NCBI GenBank assembly: GCA_965199895.1
Contig: CBDATJ010000016.1
Location: forward strand, 62,001-126,000
Direction: 5' to 3'
DNA from: Bin55 sp965199895
Lineage (GTDB): Bacteria > Pseudomonadota > Gammaproteobacteria > Pseudomonadales > Azotimanducaceae
DNA: 64,000 bases
Of this stretch, positions 8,820 through 18,456 are shown one piece after another. The number at the start of each line of letters is the position of its first letter. Positions within the stretch are counted from its first letter, which is position 1. A model generated the notes under the pieces. It did not search any database, was not told where the DNA came from, and was given only the letters and a program-made list of their open reading frames with translations. The position numbers and the translations under genes were made by a program.

Positions 8820-10270
8820 TGATTCATCAACATTGGGAACCTGTGATTGGGTTAGAGATTCACGTACAGTTGAATACTCAATCTAAATTACTCTCTTTTG
8901 CTCCAGCAGTGAGTGATTCGATACCTAATCAATCAGCAAATATGGTTGATCTAGCATTTCCTGGAACGCTACCGACAGTTAATGGTGAAGCCGTTCGCAA
9001 AACCTTGCGTTTTGGGTGCGCGATCGATGCGGAAATTGCAGGTGAGTGTCGCTTCGACCGAAAAAATTACTTCTATCCCGATTTACCCAAAGGCTATCAA
9101 ATCACACAATTTTTCCAACCCGTCGTGGGCAAGGGCTCAATCGAATTTATGCTAACCGATAGGACATTAAAAACAGTTAGGATCAATCGTGCACACCTAG
9201 AAGAAGATGCAGGGAAGTCGATCCACGATTCCTTTGATACAGCTACTGGAATCGACCTCAACAGAGCTGGAATTCCGCTCATGGAGATAGTTACTGAACC
9301 AGTTCTCACCAGTGCAATGGAAGCCGCAGAGTGCTTTAGGTATCTTCACAATTTAGTGGTATGGCTTGATATTTGCTCGGGACGTTTGAATGAAGGTGCG
9401 ATGCGGTGTGATGCCAACGTGTCTATCCGACCTAAAGGCGAGAAAACACTACTCGAACGAACCGAACTCAAGAACATCAACTCTTTTCGTTTTTTGCAAA
9501 GGGCCATTGACCATGAAATTGAACGTCAAATCACGAGGGTTGAGTCAGGTGAACCGGTTAAACGAGAATCCCGACAATACGATCCTGTGAAAGATATGAC
9601 TAAACCGATGCGCTCGAAAGAGGAAACCGGAGACTATCGATACCTACCCGATCCCGATCTATTACCTATCAAAATATCTGAGTCATTAGTTACGAGTATT
9701 AGAGCAGACTTACCGGAGCTACCTGCTGCTAGAAGACAGAGATTTCAGCGCGAGTACGGCTTGTCGGATTCCAATACAACCCAGCTAACCCAAAGCAGAG
9801 CATTCTCAGATTACTTTGAAGCCGTTTGTGTTGGCTGCAAAGATTCGAATATGGTGGCAAATTGGATGTTGGGAGAATTAGTGGCACGATTACATCGTGA
9901 AGAGTTGTCCTTTGACCAAATCAAACTTTCACCCAAGCGATTTCAAAGGATTATGAACTATTTGGAACAAAATTTACTCTCTTCATCTGGAGCGAAACAA
10001 GTGCTTGATCGCGCTTGGGACAGTGACGATGAGATCGACCGCATCATTTCGGAGTTAGACCTACTACAAGTCTCAGATTTAAATCAAATCAATCAATGGG
10101 TAAAAGATGTCATTGAGCAGAAACCTGATCAGGTCCAGCAACTCTTAGCTGGAAAGACCAAACTTTTGGCCTATTTGGTGGGTCAGGTCATGAAAATCTC
10201 TAAAGGCAAAGCAGATCCCAAACAAGTCCGAGACACATTTGAAATCGAACTAGATAAGCAAAGAACCTAA
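8819..10270 (+). CDS. gatB: Asp/Glu-tRNA amidotransferase subunit B
   Basis: The product is about 483 residues and starts WEPVIGLEIHVQLNTQSKLLS, the GatB hallmark. It continues with DRKNYFYPDLPKGYQI and ends in the helical YqeY-like tail that binds the tRNA elbow (LVGQVMKISKGKADP). GatB activates the misacylated tRNA with ATP and transfers ammonia supplied by GatA. The ATG at 8819 overlaps the gatA stop by one base; a TTG three bases upstream is possible but less likely. Confidence 0.97.
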   Translation: MIHQHWEPVIGLEIHVQLNTQSKLLSFAPAVSDSIPNQSANMVDLAFPGTLPTVNGEAVRKTLRFGCAIDAEIAGECRFDRKNYFYPDLPKGYQITQFFQPVVGKGSIEFMLTDRTLKTVRINRAHLEEDAGKSIHDSFDTATGIDLNRAGIPLMEIVTEPVLTSAMEAAECFRYLHNLVVWLDICSGRLNEGAMRCDANVSIRPKGEKTLLERTELKNINSFRFLQRAIDHEIERQITRVESGEPVKRESRQYDPVKDMTKPMRSKEETGDYRYLPDPDLLPIKISESLVTSIRADLPELPAARRQRFQREYGLSDSNTTQLTQSRAFSDYFEAVCVGCKDSNMVANWMLGELVARLHREELSFDQIKLSPKRFQRIMNYLEQNLLSSSGAKQVLDRAWDSDDEIDRIISELDLLQVSDLNQINQWVKDVIEQKPDQVQQLLAGKTKLLAYLVGQVMKISKGKADPKQVRDTFEIELDKQRT

Positions 10271-10294
10271 ATCACAACTAATACACTTTAATTC

Positions 10295-11326
10295 ATGAGC
10301 GTAATCAAAACAGAGTCGGTCATCATTGGAGCAGGACCGTGTGGACTATTTCAGGTCTTTGAGCTAGGACTCCAAGGTATTTCAACCCACGTTATTGACG
10401 CACTCCCCCAGGTGGGAGGTCAGTGTAGCGCACTCTATCCCGACAAACCTATCTACGACATCCCAGCTATCCGCGTCTGTAATGCAGAGGAATTGGTTGA
10501 AAACTTGATGCAGCAAATTCAACCCTTTGGAGCGCAATTTCACTTGGATCAACAAGTGACTGAAGTCGAACAGTTCAATGACGACGAATTTCGTATCCTG
10601 ACCTCAAAAGAAACCGAGTTTTGTAGTCGCAGTGTCATCATCGCAGGTGGTGTTGGTTCCTTCAAACCCATGCCTCTGCGCGCCAAGGGTGCTGAACAGG
10701 TCAAAGAGGGACAGCTACACTATCGAATCACTGATAAATCTCAATTGGAAGGGAAGCATCTTGTGATCCTGGGTGGGGGAGATTCTGCTTTAGACTGGGT
10801 ACTCGAACTGCTAGGGATCGGAGCTTCGATCACGTTGATTCATCGTAGCGATAACTTTCGAGCCGCAAACGCTTCTGTTGAGAAAATGAGACAAGCGGTA
10901 GTTCAGGGTCGTATGCGCTTCATCATCGGTAATGCAACCCAAGTTGTTTCCAACGACGGAGTGTTGCAGGAAGTTCACATTACCCAACCAAACCGGGAAA
11001 TCGAAGTGCTCAAAGTCGATCATTTGTTGGTGTTCTTTGGACTATTACCGAAGCTTGGGCCTATCGCCGAATGGGGTTTAAACCTCACCAAGAACCAGAT
11101 TGAGACCAACACTGAAACCTTTGAATCCAATATTCCAGGAATATACGCTGTCGGTGACATTGCTACCTACCCAGGTAAGAAAAAGTTAATCCTTTCGGGT
11201 TTTCACGAAGCAGCACTAGTTTCCTTTGCGATTCGTAAACGGTTATCTCCCAACGAAAAAACCTTTTTGCAATACACCACTACCAGTCCCCTCATGCACG
11301 AACGCCTAGGCGTGGACTCTTCTTAG
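10295..11326 (+). CDS. Type 2 ferredoxin/flavodoxin-NADP reductase (thioredoxin reductase-like)
   Basis: The 343-residue flavoprotein has an FAD dinucleotide motif VIIGAGPCGLF (about residues 9-19), the GGQCSALYPDKPIYDIPA segment typical of the YumC-type reductases, and an NADPH motif ILGGGDSALDW (about residues 159-169). The C-terminal GIYAVGDIATYPGKKKLI closes the FAD site. There is no CxxC redox pair, so it is not a thioredoxin reductase. It moves electrons between NADPH and ferredoxin or flavodoxin in the cytoplasm. It follows gatB by 24 bases and may share its transcript. Confidence 0.9.
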   Translation: MSVIKTESVIIGAGPCGLFQVFELGLQGISTHVIDALPQVGGQCSALYPDKPIYDIPAIRVCNAEELVENLMQQIQPFGAQFHLDQQVTEVEQFNDDEFRILTSKETEFCSRSVIIAGGVGSFKPMPLRAKGAEQVKEGQLHYRITDKSQLEGKHLVILGGGDSALDWVLELLGIGASITLIHRSDNFRAANASVEKMRQAVVQGRMRFIIGNATQVVSNDGVLQEVHITQPNREIEVLKVDHLLVFFGLLPKLGPIAEWGLNLTKNQIETNTETFESNIPGIYAVGDIATYPGKKKLILSGFHEAALVSFAIRKRLSPNEKTFLQYTTTSPLMHERLGVDSS

Positions 11327-11375
11327 GGCAGCAACAGGACAGTCCCGGAAAGCTGTGCGAGTCCACTGATTGCCA

Positions 11376-12029
11376 ATGAACGGGTTGTTTGAACCAGAAA
11401 GTCACCCTATCCTCTCACTCAAGGGTTTAGAACCGTTCGCAATAGGCGGTACACGCCTGTGTTTTGTGCATCCCGACCATCCTGATCGATGTGTCAAAGT
11501 GCTTCGGAATGATCGCACAGCATCAGTGCGTAGGCGTGCTACGAGAGGACTGAAAAAACTCCGTCCTTTGCATCATTGGGACGATCAACTCAAAGAAATT
11601 CAAGCATACCGACACCTGTGCCGAGTTGCTGCACCTACCGTCTGGATGCACGTACCAGAATATTTCGGAACAATCGACACTGACCTCGGATTAGGTATCG
11701 TCACTCGGATCTTTCGCAATTTTGATAGCAGCTACCCAAACAATCTAGAGCAAGAGGTTCCCAGTGGTCTAGATGATGCCCTTGAGTCGGCGTTGGAAGA
11801 ATTCAAACGATGGTTGAGACAAGACTTGGTTGTAACACGAGATTTATTGCCCCACAACATCATCGTAGTCAAACAATCGAATACAAAGAGTAGATTGGTG
11901 ATTGTGGACGGACTCGGAAATAGTGAGTGGATTCCGGTGTCTACGTGGTTTCGCTCATTTGCCGTCCGAAAAATCAATCGCAAAATCGAAAAGTTCGAGA
12001 GGCGTGTCCAATTACTTGAAAAAGAATGA
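11376..12029 (+). CDS. YrbL-family kinase-like protein
   Basis: The product is about 217 residues and resembles the PhoP-regulated protein YrbL, a protein-kinase-like fold. The glycine loop region FAIGGTRLCFVHPD and the invariant lysine in CVKVLR occur near residues 25-45. A catalytic-loop-like RDLLPHNIIVV occurs near residue 154, and IVDGLG stands where the DFG-type metal motif would be. The substrate is unknown; related proteins are associated with envelope stress and LPS. ATG at 11376 is chosen over a TTG six bases upstream. Its end overlaps the next methyltransferase gene by four bases, so the two are co-translated. Confidence 0.75.
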   Translation: MNGLFEPESHPILSLKGLEPFAIGGTRLCFVHPDHPDRCVKVLRNDRTASVRRRATRGLKKLRPLHHWDDQLKEIQAYRHLCRVAAPTVWMHVPEYFGTIDTDLGLGIVTRIFRNFDSSYPNNLEQEVPSGLDDALESALEEFKRWLRQDLVVTRDLLPHNIIVVKQSNTKSRLVIVDGLGNSEWIPVSTWFRSFAVRKINRKIEKFERRVQLLEKE

Positions 12030-12760
12030 GCCAGCGATTTTTCTATGCACTGGAGCAACGCTTACGGCGATTTAAGCGCAAGTACGCTCACATTTTCTAT
12101 GCTGGAAACAACGTCTATTGCCCGATCTGTGATCGTTCCTTTAACCGTTTTAAACCTGCTGGCCGAGGTCAGTACCGACGACCGAATGCAGTGTGTCCGC
12201 GTTGTGCTGGACGTGAAAGAGATCGGTTCATATATCGGCTGTTTGAAGCACGTCAAAAAACTTTATGCCCATCGAACGCATCCATACTCCATATCGCACC
12301 GGAAGCCAGCATTTCGACTTGCCTGATGAAGCTATCGCCCCATACTTATGTGAGTGGAGACCTATTTCGGACAGACATCGACATTCAGTTTGATGTTGAA
12401 CATCTACCCTTTCGAGACCAATCTTTCGACATTGTCTATTGCAGCCATGTCTTACAAGCAGTTGCAGACGACGATCTCGCACTACGAGAAACCTATCGAG
12501 TTCTCAAAGACAGTGGATGGGCACTGATCAACGTACCCGTTCGTGGTACAAAAACCAGGGACTTCAGAGCAGGTGGAAATGAAGAAAAACCCGCTGATTT
12601 TGTGCGTATCTACGGAACTGACTTTGCTGACAAACTCAAATCCATCAAATTCTCTGTCGAACAGTTACAAGTTTGCGATTTACTGACTCAAGAAGAGAGT
12701 CGCAGAATGGTAGTCGACTCGGAGACTCTGGGTGGAATCTACTATGTCAAACGTCGTTAA
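12026..12760 (+). CDS. Zinc-ribbon SAM-dependent methyltransferase
   Basis: The 244-residue protein starts with a rubredoxin-like zinc ribbon: Cys32-x2-Cys35 and Cys57-x2-Cys60. This is followed by a class I methyltransferase fold in which the usual glycine-rich motif I is replaced by ILHIAPEAS. Later motifs are clear: LPFRDQSFDIVYCSHVLQAV and ETYRVLKDSGWALINVPV. Proteins with this layout are common near surface polysaccharide genes, but the substrate cannot be read from sequence. It overlaps the YrbL-like gene by ATGA, suggesting a linked envelope function. Confidence 0.8.
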   Translation: MSQRFFYALEQRLRRFKRKYAHIFYAGNNVYCPICDRSFNRFKPAGRGQYRRPNAVCPRCAGRERDRFIYRLFEARQKTLCPSNASILHIAPEASISTCLMKLSPHTYVSGDLFRTDIDIQFDVEHLPFRDQSFDIVYCSHVLQAVADDDLALRETYRVLKDSGWALINVPVRGTKTRDFRAGGNEEKPADFVRIYGTDFADKLKSIKFSVEQLQVCDLLTQEESRRMVVDSETLGGIYYVKRR

Positions 12761-12891
12761 ACTGCCGGATACATGAAGGATCGGGGATAGCAAAAGAGCT
12801 CAATAGGTAAAAACTACCCCAATCTTTCCCACCATCCAAGGGTGATGGTCAAGACCGATTTTCTGTCTGCTTACTGTTTAAGCTATGAGTG

Positions 12892-13275
12892 TTAGTGAAC
12901 GTCCTCTTGTTCATCGTGGTGTTCACTAGCATGATGTGGAGAAATCCGTTCAGGTGAGGGATTATCGCCCATGTACTGTACTCGGGTCGCCCACGCATAG
13001 CCTGATTCCAAGTACATTAAGTAGATCAGGAACAATAATGCTATCGGAGGTAACAGAATCGCAAAGAGCAAAGCAAAGCGTTCCCACTTCATGTGCATGA
13101 AGATAGCGACGATGAAACCCGCTTTGAGCAGCATGAATAGGATGATGAGAGACCACCGCAACATTCCTTGGAGGTTGATGTAGTCCACCAAATAGGAGAA
13201 GAAACTAAATACAAATAACAGTAACCAAATGGCTACGTAAATTTTGATGGGATGTTGTTGTCCCTCAATCGCCAT
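12892..13275 (-). CDS. Cytochrome c oxidase subunit IV (caa3-type family)
   Basis: The 127-residue protein has three membrane helices (about residues 10-28, 36-60 and 66-90) and a histidine/aspartate-rich tail (ISPHHASEHHDEQED). This matches the prokaryotic subunit IV family found at the end of cox operons; it stabilises the oxidase rather than carrying cofactors. The stretch HMKWERFALLFAILLPP is typical. It is the last gene of the operon, 21 bases after the subunit III stop. Confidence 0.87.
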   Translation of the reverse strand: MAIEGQQHPIKIYVAIWLLLFVFSFFSYLVDYINLQGMLRWSLIILFMLLKAGFIVAIFMHMKWERFALLFAILLPPIALLFLIYLMYLESGYAWATRVQYMGDNPSPERISPHHASEHHDEQEDVH

Positions 13276-13296
13276 AGCGTTCGAATGCCTTAAGAA

Positions 13297-13989
13297 TTAC
13301 CAGAGATAGAAGAATGCAAAAATGAAGACCCAGACCAAGTCGACAAAGTGCCAATACAAGCCGGTAATTTCAACGATCTCGTAATTTGTGTGATCATATT
13401 TGCCGCGTAGTACTTTTGTGGCCACCGTGAGTAGGTAGACCACCCCAATAGACACGTGGAGCCCGTGGAAGCCTGTGACCATGAAGAAAATTGAACCAAA
13501 CTGGTCTGCACCCATATCGGTGAACCCTTCCGCATAGCCCCACGGTCGTATCCCTTCCTCAGCTATGAGTTTGTACCACTCAAACATCTGCATTCCTACG
13601 AATGACGCTCCCAGAGCAGCAGTGGCAACCATGAGCCAGAAGACTGCTCGTTTGCGCCTCTGGTAACCCATATTCACGGCCATAGCCATCGTACCACTTG
13701 ATGTGATCAGAATGAATGTCATGATGGCAATGAGTAGCAACGGAACCGAGGCTCCAAATACAGTCAGCGAGAAGACTTCACTCGGAATAGGCCATGGCTC
13801 AGTATTGGTCATCCTCACCACCATATAGCCAATCAAAAAGCAGCTAAAGATAAAGGTATCTGACAACAGGAAGATCCACATCATGGCTTTGCCCCAAGGG
13901 ACCCCCTTGAATGTGGTCATGTCAGAAGACCAATCTTTGGCTGTGCTGGTCAGGATACCGTCGTTGCCTGGTATCGAACTATCACTCAT
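13297..13989 (-). CDS. Cytochrome c oxidase subunit III
   Basis: The product is about 230 residues with seven membrane helices. Family segments include FLLSDTFIFSCFLIGY, the conserved glutamate in GMQMFEWYKLI, FFMVTGFHGLHVSIG and YWHFVDLVWVFIF. Subunit III has no redox centre; it supports proton uptake and the stability of subunit I. ATG at 13989 is preferred over a TTG 18 bases upstream. No cox11/ctaG assembly gene lies between subunits I and III, where one often occurs. Confidence 0.94.
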   Translation of the reverse strand: MSDSSIPGNDGILTSTAKDWSSDMTTFKGVPWGKAMMWIFLLSDTFIFSCFLIGYMVVRMTNTEPWPIPSEVFSLTVFGASVPLLLIAIMTFILITSSGTMAMAVNMGYQRRKRAVFWLMVATAALGASFVGMQMFEWYKLIAEEGIRPWGYAEGFTDMGADQFGSIFFMVTGFHGLHVSIGVVYLLTVATKVLRGKYDHTNYEIVEITGLYWHFVDLVWVFIFAFFYLW

Positions 13990-14028
13990 GGTTGATTCAG
14001 TTCTCAAATCTATTGTTTATGATCCGTC

Positions 14029-15771
14029 TTATGCAGTTTTAGCTTTTCTTGGAATGTCTTGGGGTATGTGATCTTCTTTTTCACCTGGGACTGCATAGTC
14101 ATACGCCCATCGATGCACCGTTGGCAGTTTGTCACCCCAGTTTCCATGACCGGGAGGTGTTTGAGGCGTGCGCCACTCAAGACTGTTCGCACCCCAGGGA
14201 TTAGGGGGTGCTATCCTACCGTGGAAATAACTGTGGACGAGATTCCAGACATAGAGGACTTGAGATAGTCCAACTATCAAAGCAACCACGGTGATAAACT
14301 TATTGAGTTCGAGGGCTGTTTGGGGATAAAAGTCTGAAATCCCTGTTTCGTAGTAACGTCTAGGTACACCGATGAAACCGAGATAGTGCATCGGGAAATA
14401 AATCAGATACGTTCCGACGAAGGTAATGTAGAAGTGCCATTTTCCTACGAAATCGTTCAGCATTCTCCCAGTCAGCTTCGGATACCAGTGGTAAATGCCC
14501 GCCATGATTGCAAAGATCGGTGAAACTCCCATCACCATGTGAAAGTGCGCTACCACAAAGTAAGTGTCTGACAATGGGATATCAATGATGACATTACCTA
14601 GAAATAGCCCCGTAATTCCACCAACAATGAAGGTGAGTACAAAAGCTAACGCAAACAACATCGGTACGGTGAGTTGAATATTAGCTCGCCACAAGGTTAA
14701 CAACCAGTTATAGACTTTCAGAGCGGTAGGGATCGCAATAATCAACGTGGTAGTCGCGAAGAAGAATCCGAAGTAGGGGTGCATTCCCGCCACATATAAG
14801 TGGTGACCCCAAACGATTAGAGACAGACCGCCGATGGCTACGATAGCCCAAACCATCATGCGATAACCGAAGATGTTCTTTCGCGCATGTACTGAGATAA
14901 TGTCAGAGATCACTCCAAACGCAGGTAGTGCGACGATGTAGACTTCGGGGTGTCCAAAGAACCAGAACAAGTGCTGAAACAGCAGTGGTTGTCCACCCGA
15001 ATAGTTGAGTTTCTCTCCCATCGAAACTATAGCTGGCATGAAGAAGCTAGTCCCCAAGAAGTTGTCCAACAACATCATGATTGCGCTGACAAACAGAGCT
15101 GGGAATGCAATCAAACCAAGGAACGTAGCAATGAATATGCCCCAAACCGTGAGTGGCATACGCATCAGAGTCATACCCCGAGTTCGTGCCTGGAGAATAG
15201 TTGTGATGTAATTGAGACCCCCCATGGTAAATGCTGCAATAAATACCGCTAGGGAGATCAGCATGGATGCAATCCCCCAGTTTGCTCCAGCAGTTCCATC
15301 AGTAATCGCCTGAGGCGGATAAAGGGTCCAGCCAGCCCCGGTGGGGCCTCCTGGGAAGAAGTATCCACTCATCAGGATGATCACGGAAAGCAAGTAAACC
15401 CAGTAGCTCAACATGTTGACAAACGGAAACGCCATGTCGCGAGCCCCACACATGAGTGGGATACAGAAATTTCCAAATGCACCGAGCAAGAAGGCAGTTA
15501 ACAAATAGATCACCATGATCATCCCATGCATGGTGATGGCTTGGTAGTAATGATCGGCCGTAAAGAAATTCAAAACTTCCCATCCAGGAAAGCCGATCTT
15601 TAACCTCATAAATTCGGAAAGTACGAGCGCAACTAGTCCTACTGCAATAGCGGTAACACCATACTGAATAGCTATGACCTTGTGGTCCTGGCTAAAGATG
15701 TACTTACCTATCCAGGTTTTGGGATGATGAAGTGGTACCGTTTCCTGATACGGAATTTCTGCTATTGCCAT
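14029..15771 (-). CDS. Cytochrome c oxidase subunit I
   Basis: The 580-residue protein has twelve or more membrane helices and the heme-copper motifs. These include the heme a histidine in TMHGMIMVIYL, the CuB histidine and cross-linked tyrosine in WFFGHPEVYIVALPAFG, the CuB pair in WGHHLYVAG, and the heme ligands in VVAHFHMVMG. It reduces oxygen to water and pumps protons (A-type heme-copper oxidase). The ATG at 15771 is preceded by AGGAAGG. It follows subunit II by 45 bases. Confidence 0.97.
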   Translation of the reverse strand: MAIAEIPYQETVPLHHPKTWIGKYIFSQDHKVIAIQYGVTAIAVGLVALVLSEFMRLKIGFPGWEVLNFFTADHYYQAITMHGMIMVIYLLTAFLLGAFGNFCIPLMCGARDMAFPFVNMLSYWVYLLSVIILMSGYFFPGGPTGAGWTLYPPQAITDGTAGANWGIASMLISLAVFIAAFTMGGLNYITTILQARTRGMTLMRMPLTVWGIFIATFLGLIAFPALFVSAIMMLLDNFLGTSFFMPAIVSMGEKLNYSGGQPLLFQHLFWFFGHPEVYIVALPAFGVISDIISVHARKNIFGYRMMVWAIVAIGGLSLIVWGHHLYVAGMHPYFGFFFATTTLIIAIPTALKVYNWLLTLWRANIQLTVPMLFALAFVLTFIVGGITGLFLGNVIIDIPLSDTYFVVAHFHMVMGVSPIFAIMAGIYHWYPKLTGRMLNDFVGKWHFYITFVGTYLIYFPMHYLGFIGVPRRYYETGISDFYPQTALELNKFITVVALIVGLSQVLYVWNLVHSYFHGRIAPPNPWGANSLEWRTPQTPPGHGNWGDKLPTVHRWAYDYAVPGEKEDHIPQDIPRKAKTA

Positions 15772-15816
15772 TTCCTTCCTAGCTGAATGCTTCCAAAATA
15801 TTTTTGTTAGTACGTG

Positions 15817-16950
15817 CTACTGTTCTTGTTCTGTCTCAGTTTCTGGATCTTCCTCTTCGACAGTGAGAGTCTTGATGAAATTGATCAGGTCCGACATTTC
15901 TTCGGTGGTGAATTCATACGCGAGCATGGTTGCAGGCCAACTTTTAACGAGCTTAGCCTGTGGGTCGATGATAGATTCCTTAATATAAGCCTCATCACGG
16001 ACACTCGTGGTTCCATCTTCAAACTCTACTGAACTTCCCCATATGCCTAGCCAGCTCGGTCCAGCTAATTCTTCCCCGGTCACTGAATGGCAAGCAAAAC
16101 ACCCATTACTACTTGCGATTTCACGACCACTTGCGGCTTCTGGCGACAGTGGCTTTGCACCCGCCTGCCTTTCTGCCCAAGTAATTTGATCCCCTAACCA
16201 GGTTTCATACTCTTGCATCGACACCACATGCAATTCTCCTAGCATGTTGTAGTGTACTCGACCGCAATACTCAGCACATAACACGCTGAACGTGCCTTCA
16301 AGAATCGGTTCAAACCAGAAATAGGTCACCATTCCGGGGACAGCATCCATTTTTGCTCGCATGTCAGGGATAAAGTAATCGTGCAAGACATCTTTGGATC
16401 TTAGCAAGATCTTAACCGGTATGTCTACTGGGATCTTGACGACCTTAGACTCGATCAGAATGTCGTCTTCCGCGTGGGGATCGCCCTCCTTAATTCCATA
16501 GGGATTGTCAAAAGTAATAAACTGATTGTGAGCATACCCAAAGATACCGTCTTCTCCGGGTAATCTGTAGGACCATTTCCACTGTTGTCCAACTACTTCT
16601 AGTTCCCAAGCATCGTCAGGAGGGTTAACGTAATCGTTCCATGCAAGTAATCCAGGTGCTAACATGGCAACCACACCGATGGTTGTGATCACGATCAACC
16701 TGTTTTCTAACACTGCATCTTCTGGCTTGTACTCAGAGATCTGACCTTCCTTGAATTTGTACTTGTAGACCCACCAAGCCATCACGACCCCAAGGAGGAT
16801 GAACGCTAGACCGCAGACAATGAATGTGATCCAAATCGTGAGATCAATCAGTTGCCAATTGGAGGCAATCACCCCCAGCTGAAAGGGAGTTGTGAAATGG
16901 AAGATGACGGAACCTACGACCGTCGCTAGCAGAAGTACTGCAATAAGCAT
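15817..16950 (-). CDS. Cytochrome c oxidase subunit II fused to cytochrome c
   Basis: The 377-residue protein has an N-terminal signal/anchor helix, two subunit II membrane helices (about residues 33-64 and 84-104), then the CuA cupredoxin domain. CuA ligands are visible: His190, Cys225, Cys229, His233 and Met236 (CAEYCGRVHYNM). A C-terminal cytochrome c domain carries CFACH at residues 284-288 and an axial methionine candidate in PATMLAYEF. This is the caa3-type arrangement, where the fused heme accepts electrons directly. It is the first gene of the II-I-III-IV operon. Confidence 0.95.
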   Translation of the reverse strand: MLIAVLLLATVVGSVIFHFTTPFQLGVIASNWQLIDLTIWITFIVCGLAFILLGVVMAWWVYKYKFKEGQISEYKPEDAVLENRLIVITTIGVVAMLAPGLLAWNDYVNPPDDAWELEVVGQQWKWSYRLPGEDGIFGYAHNQFITFDNPYGIKEGDPHAEDDILIESKVVKIPVDIPVKILLRSKDVLHDYFIPDMRAKMDAVPGMVTYFWFEPILEGTFSVLCAEYCGRVHYNMLGELHVVSMQEYETWLGDQITWAERQAGAKPLSPEAASGREIASSNGCFACHSVTGEELAGPSWLGIWGSSVEFEDGTTSVRDEAYIKESIIDPQAKLVKSWPATMLAYEFTTEEMSDLINFIKTLTVEEEDPETETEQEQ

Positions 16951-17199
16951 TAAGGTTTAATTCCTAATAAAATTCGGTTGTTCAGAACAGTCCTCAAGCC
17001 GTATCTGCATCAGGCTAATCCGTCTCTGAACCAATGATTTGTTAGTGTTCCCAGCCAGTTCGAATGAACAGACTTAAGAAACCAGTAGGATCGAATATCT
17101 CTCTCGATTTTCTTACTCTGATCCCTTAACCATTTTATGGAAAATAAAAATAGCAACCGAGAATGCCAAACACCAGTTGAAATTAGCTCAATCAGAGAG

Positions 17200-18315
17200 T
17201 CATCTAGGAAAGACATCCTGAGCAGGAAGGCATGGCTCGTTGACTGCTTCAGCAACTGCCGGATGGGTAATCTTGCCTTGATAGATGTTGAGGCCTTCTA
17301 GCAAGTACTGGTCTCGCCTCAACGCTGCATCCAAACCCCTATTCGCAATCTCGCGAGTGAAAGGTAGCGTGGCGTTGTTGAGTGCAAACGTTGCAGTGCG
17401 TGAGACCGCGCCTGGCATGTTCGCAACACAATAGTGAACCACATCGTGTTCAACATAGGTTGGATTGGTGTGAGTGGTCGGTCTGGAGGTTTCAAACACC
17501 CCACCTTGGTCAATAGCGACATCAACTAGGACTGCTCCACGTTGCATCTGCGTGATCATTTCTCGATCCACTAATTTCGGAGTGGTCTTCCCGGGAACCA
17601 GTACTGCACCGATAACAAGATCAGATGTAGACACATGGTATTGAACAGCATCCACTGTCGAAAAGATAGTTTGTAGCGCTGGTCCAAAGAATAAATCTAA
17701 TTCAGCCAGCCTTCGCAGGTTGATATCCAAAAGAGTCACATCAGCTTCCATACCCAGTGCAACTCGGGCCGCATTCATTCCCACTACTCCGCCACCAAGA
17801 ACGGTGACCTTAGCGGGAGGGGTTCCTGGAACTCCACCTAGGAGTGTACCACGTCCGCCTTGAGCGATTTCTAGAGAATGTGCGCCCGCCTGAATCGACA
17901 TTCGACCTGCCACTTCACTCATAGGAGCGAGTAGAGGAAGATGTCCGTTGGCATCGGTCACCGTTTCGTAAGCAATCGCGGTACATCCACTTTCCATCAA
18001 CCCATGGGTAAGCTCTGGATTGGGAGCAAGGTGAAGGTAGGTGAACAGAATCTGTCCCGGTTTCAGTCGTTCGACTTCGACCGGTAAAGGCTCTTTGACC
18101 TTGACGATCATTTCAGCTTCGAAGACTTCTTCGACGGAATCAACAATCCGTGCACCTGCATTTTCGTAATCTGAGTTTAAAAGACCGACTTTGAGGCCTG
18201 CATCTCGTTCAACGATGACATCGTGTCCCACTCGTGTGAGTTCAAGTGCACTTGTTGGCGTTAGCCCGATGCGGTTTTCGTCTTTTTTGATTTCTCGGGG
18301 TACGCCAATCAACAT
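17200..18315 (-). CDS. ald: Alanine dehydrogenase
   Basis: The 371-residue protein begins MLIGVPREIKKDENRIGLTP, the alanine dehydrogenase/transhydrogenase signature. It contains the NAD site VLGGGVVGMNAARVALGMEADV near residue 170 and the GxAGGRGTLLGG-type loop. It interconverts L-alanine and pyruvate with NAD and ammonia. A longer frame starts at a TTG at 18336, but the GAGGAG ribosome site lies inside that extension, so the ATG at 18315 is the real start. The gene stands alone between the cox operon and the CheA-like gene. Confidence 0.95.
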   Translation of the reverse strand: MLIGVPREIKKDENRIGLTPTSALELTRVGHDVIVERDAGLKVGLLNSDYENAGARIVDSVEEVFEAEMIVKVKEPLPVEVERLKPGQILFTYLHLAPNPELTHGLMESGCTAIAYETVTDANGHLPLLAPMSEVAGRMSIQAGAHSLEIAQGGRGTLLGGVPGTPPAKVTVLGGGVVGMNAARVALGMEADVTLLDINLRRLAELDLFFGPALQTIFSTVDAVQYHVSTSDLVIGAVLVPGKTTPKLVDREMITQMQRGAVLVDVAIDQGGVFETSRPTTHTNPTYVEHDVVHYCVANMPGAVSRTATFALNNATLPFTREIANRGLDAALRRDQYLLEGLNIYQGKITHPAVAEAVNEPCLPAQDVFPR

Positions 18316-18456
18316 ATGTTTAAATTCTCTCCTCAAAGTTGGACCCGTTGGGTACGTACCACCCTAGCCGCACCTCGTGGCGATATTATGTTGATATGGA
18401 GCATTGCATAAGCCAGTGTGAGCTCATACCAATATGGCTAAACGAGAGTAGCGTTG

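Noticed and set aside
12831..12849. ACCATC-N7-GATGGT hairpin as terminator for the methyltransferase gene
   Set aside because: The stem is short and no T-run follows on either strand.
14010..14192. 60-codon minus frame at the cox subunit I/III junction
   Set aside because: It lies in another frame of the subunit I end and has no family features.
18351..18360. Palindrome GGTACGTACC between ald and the CheA-like gene
   Set aside because: Ten bases of symmetry are expected by chance at this scale and no regulator is known for it.
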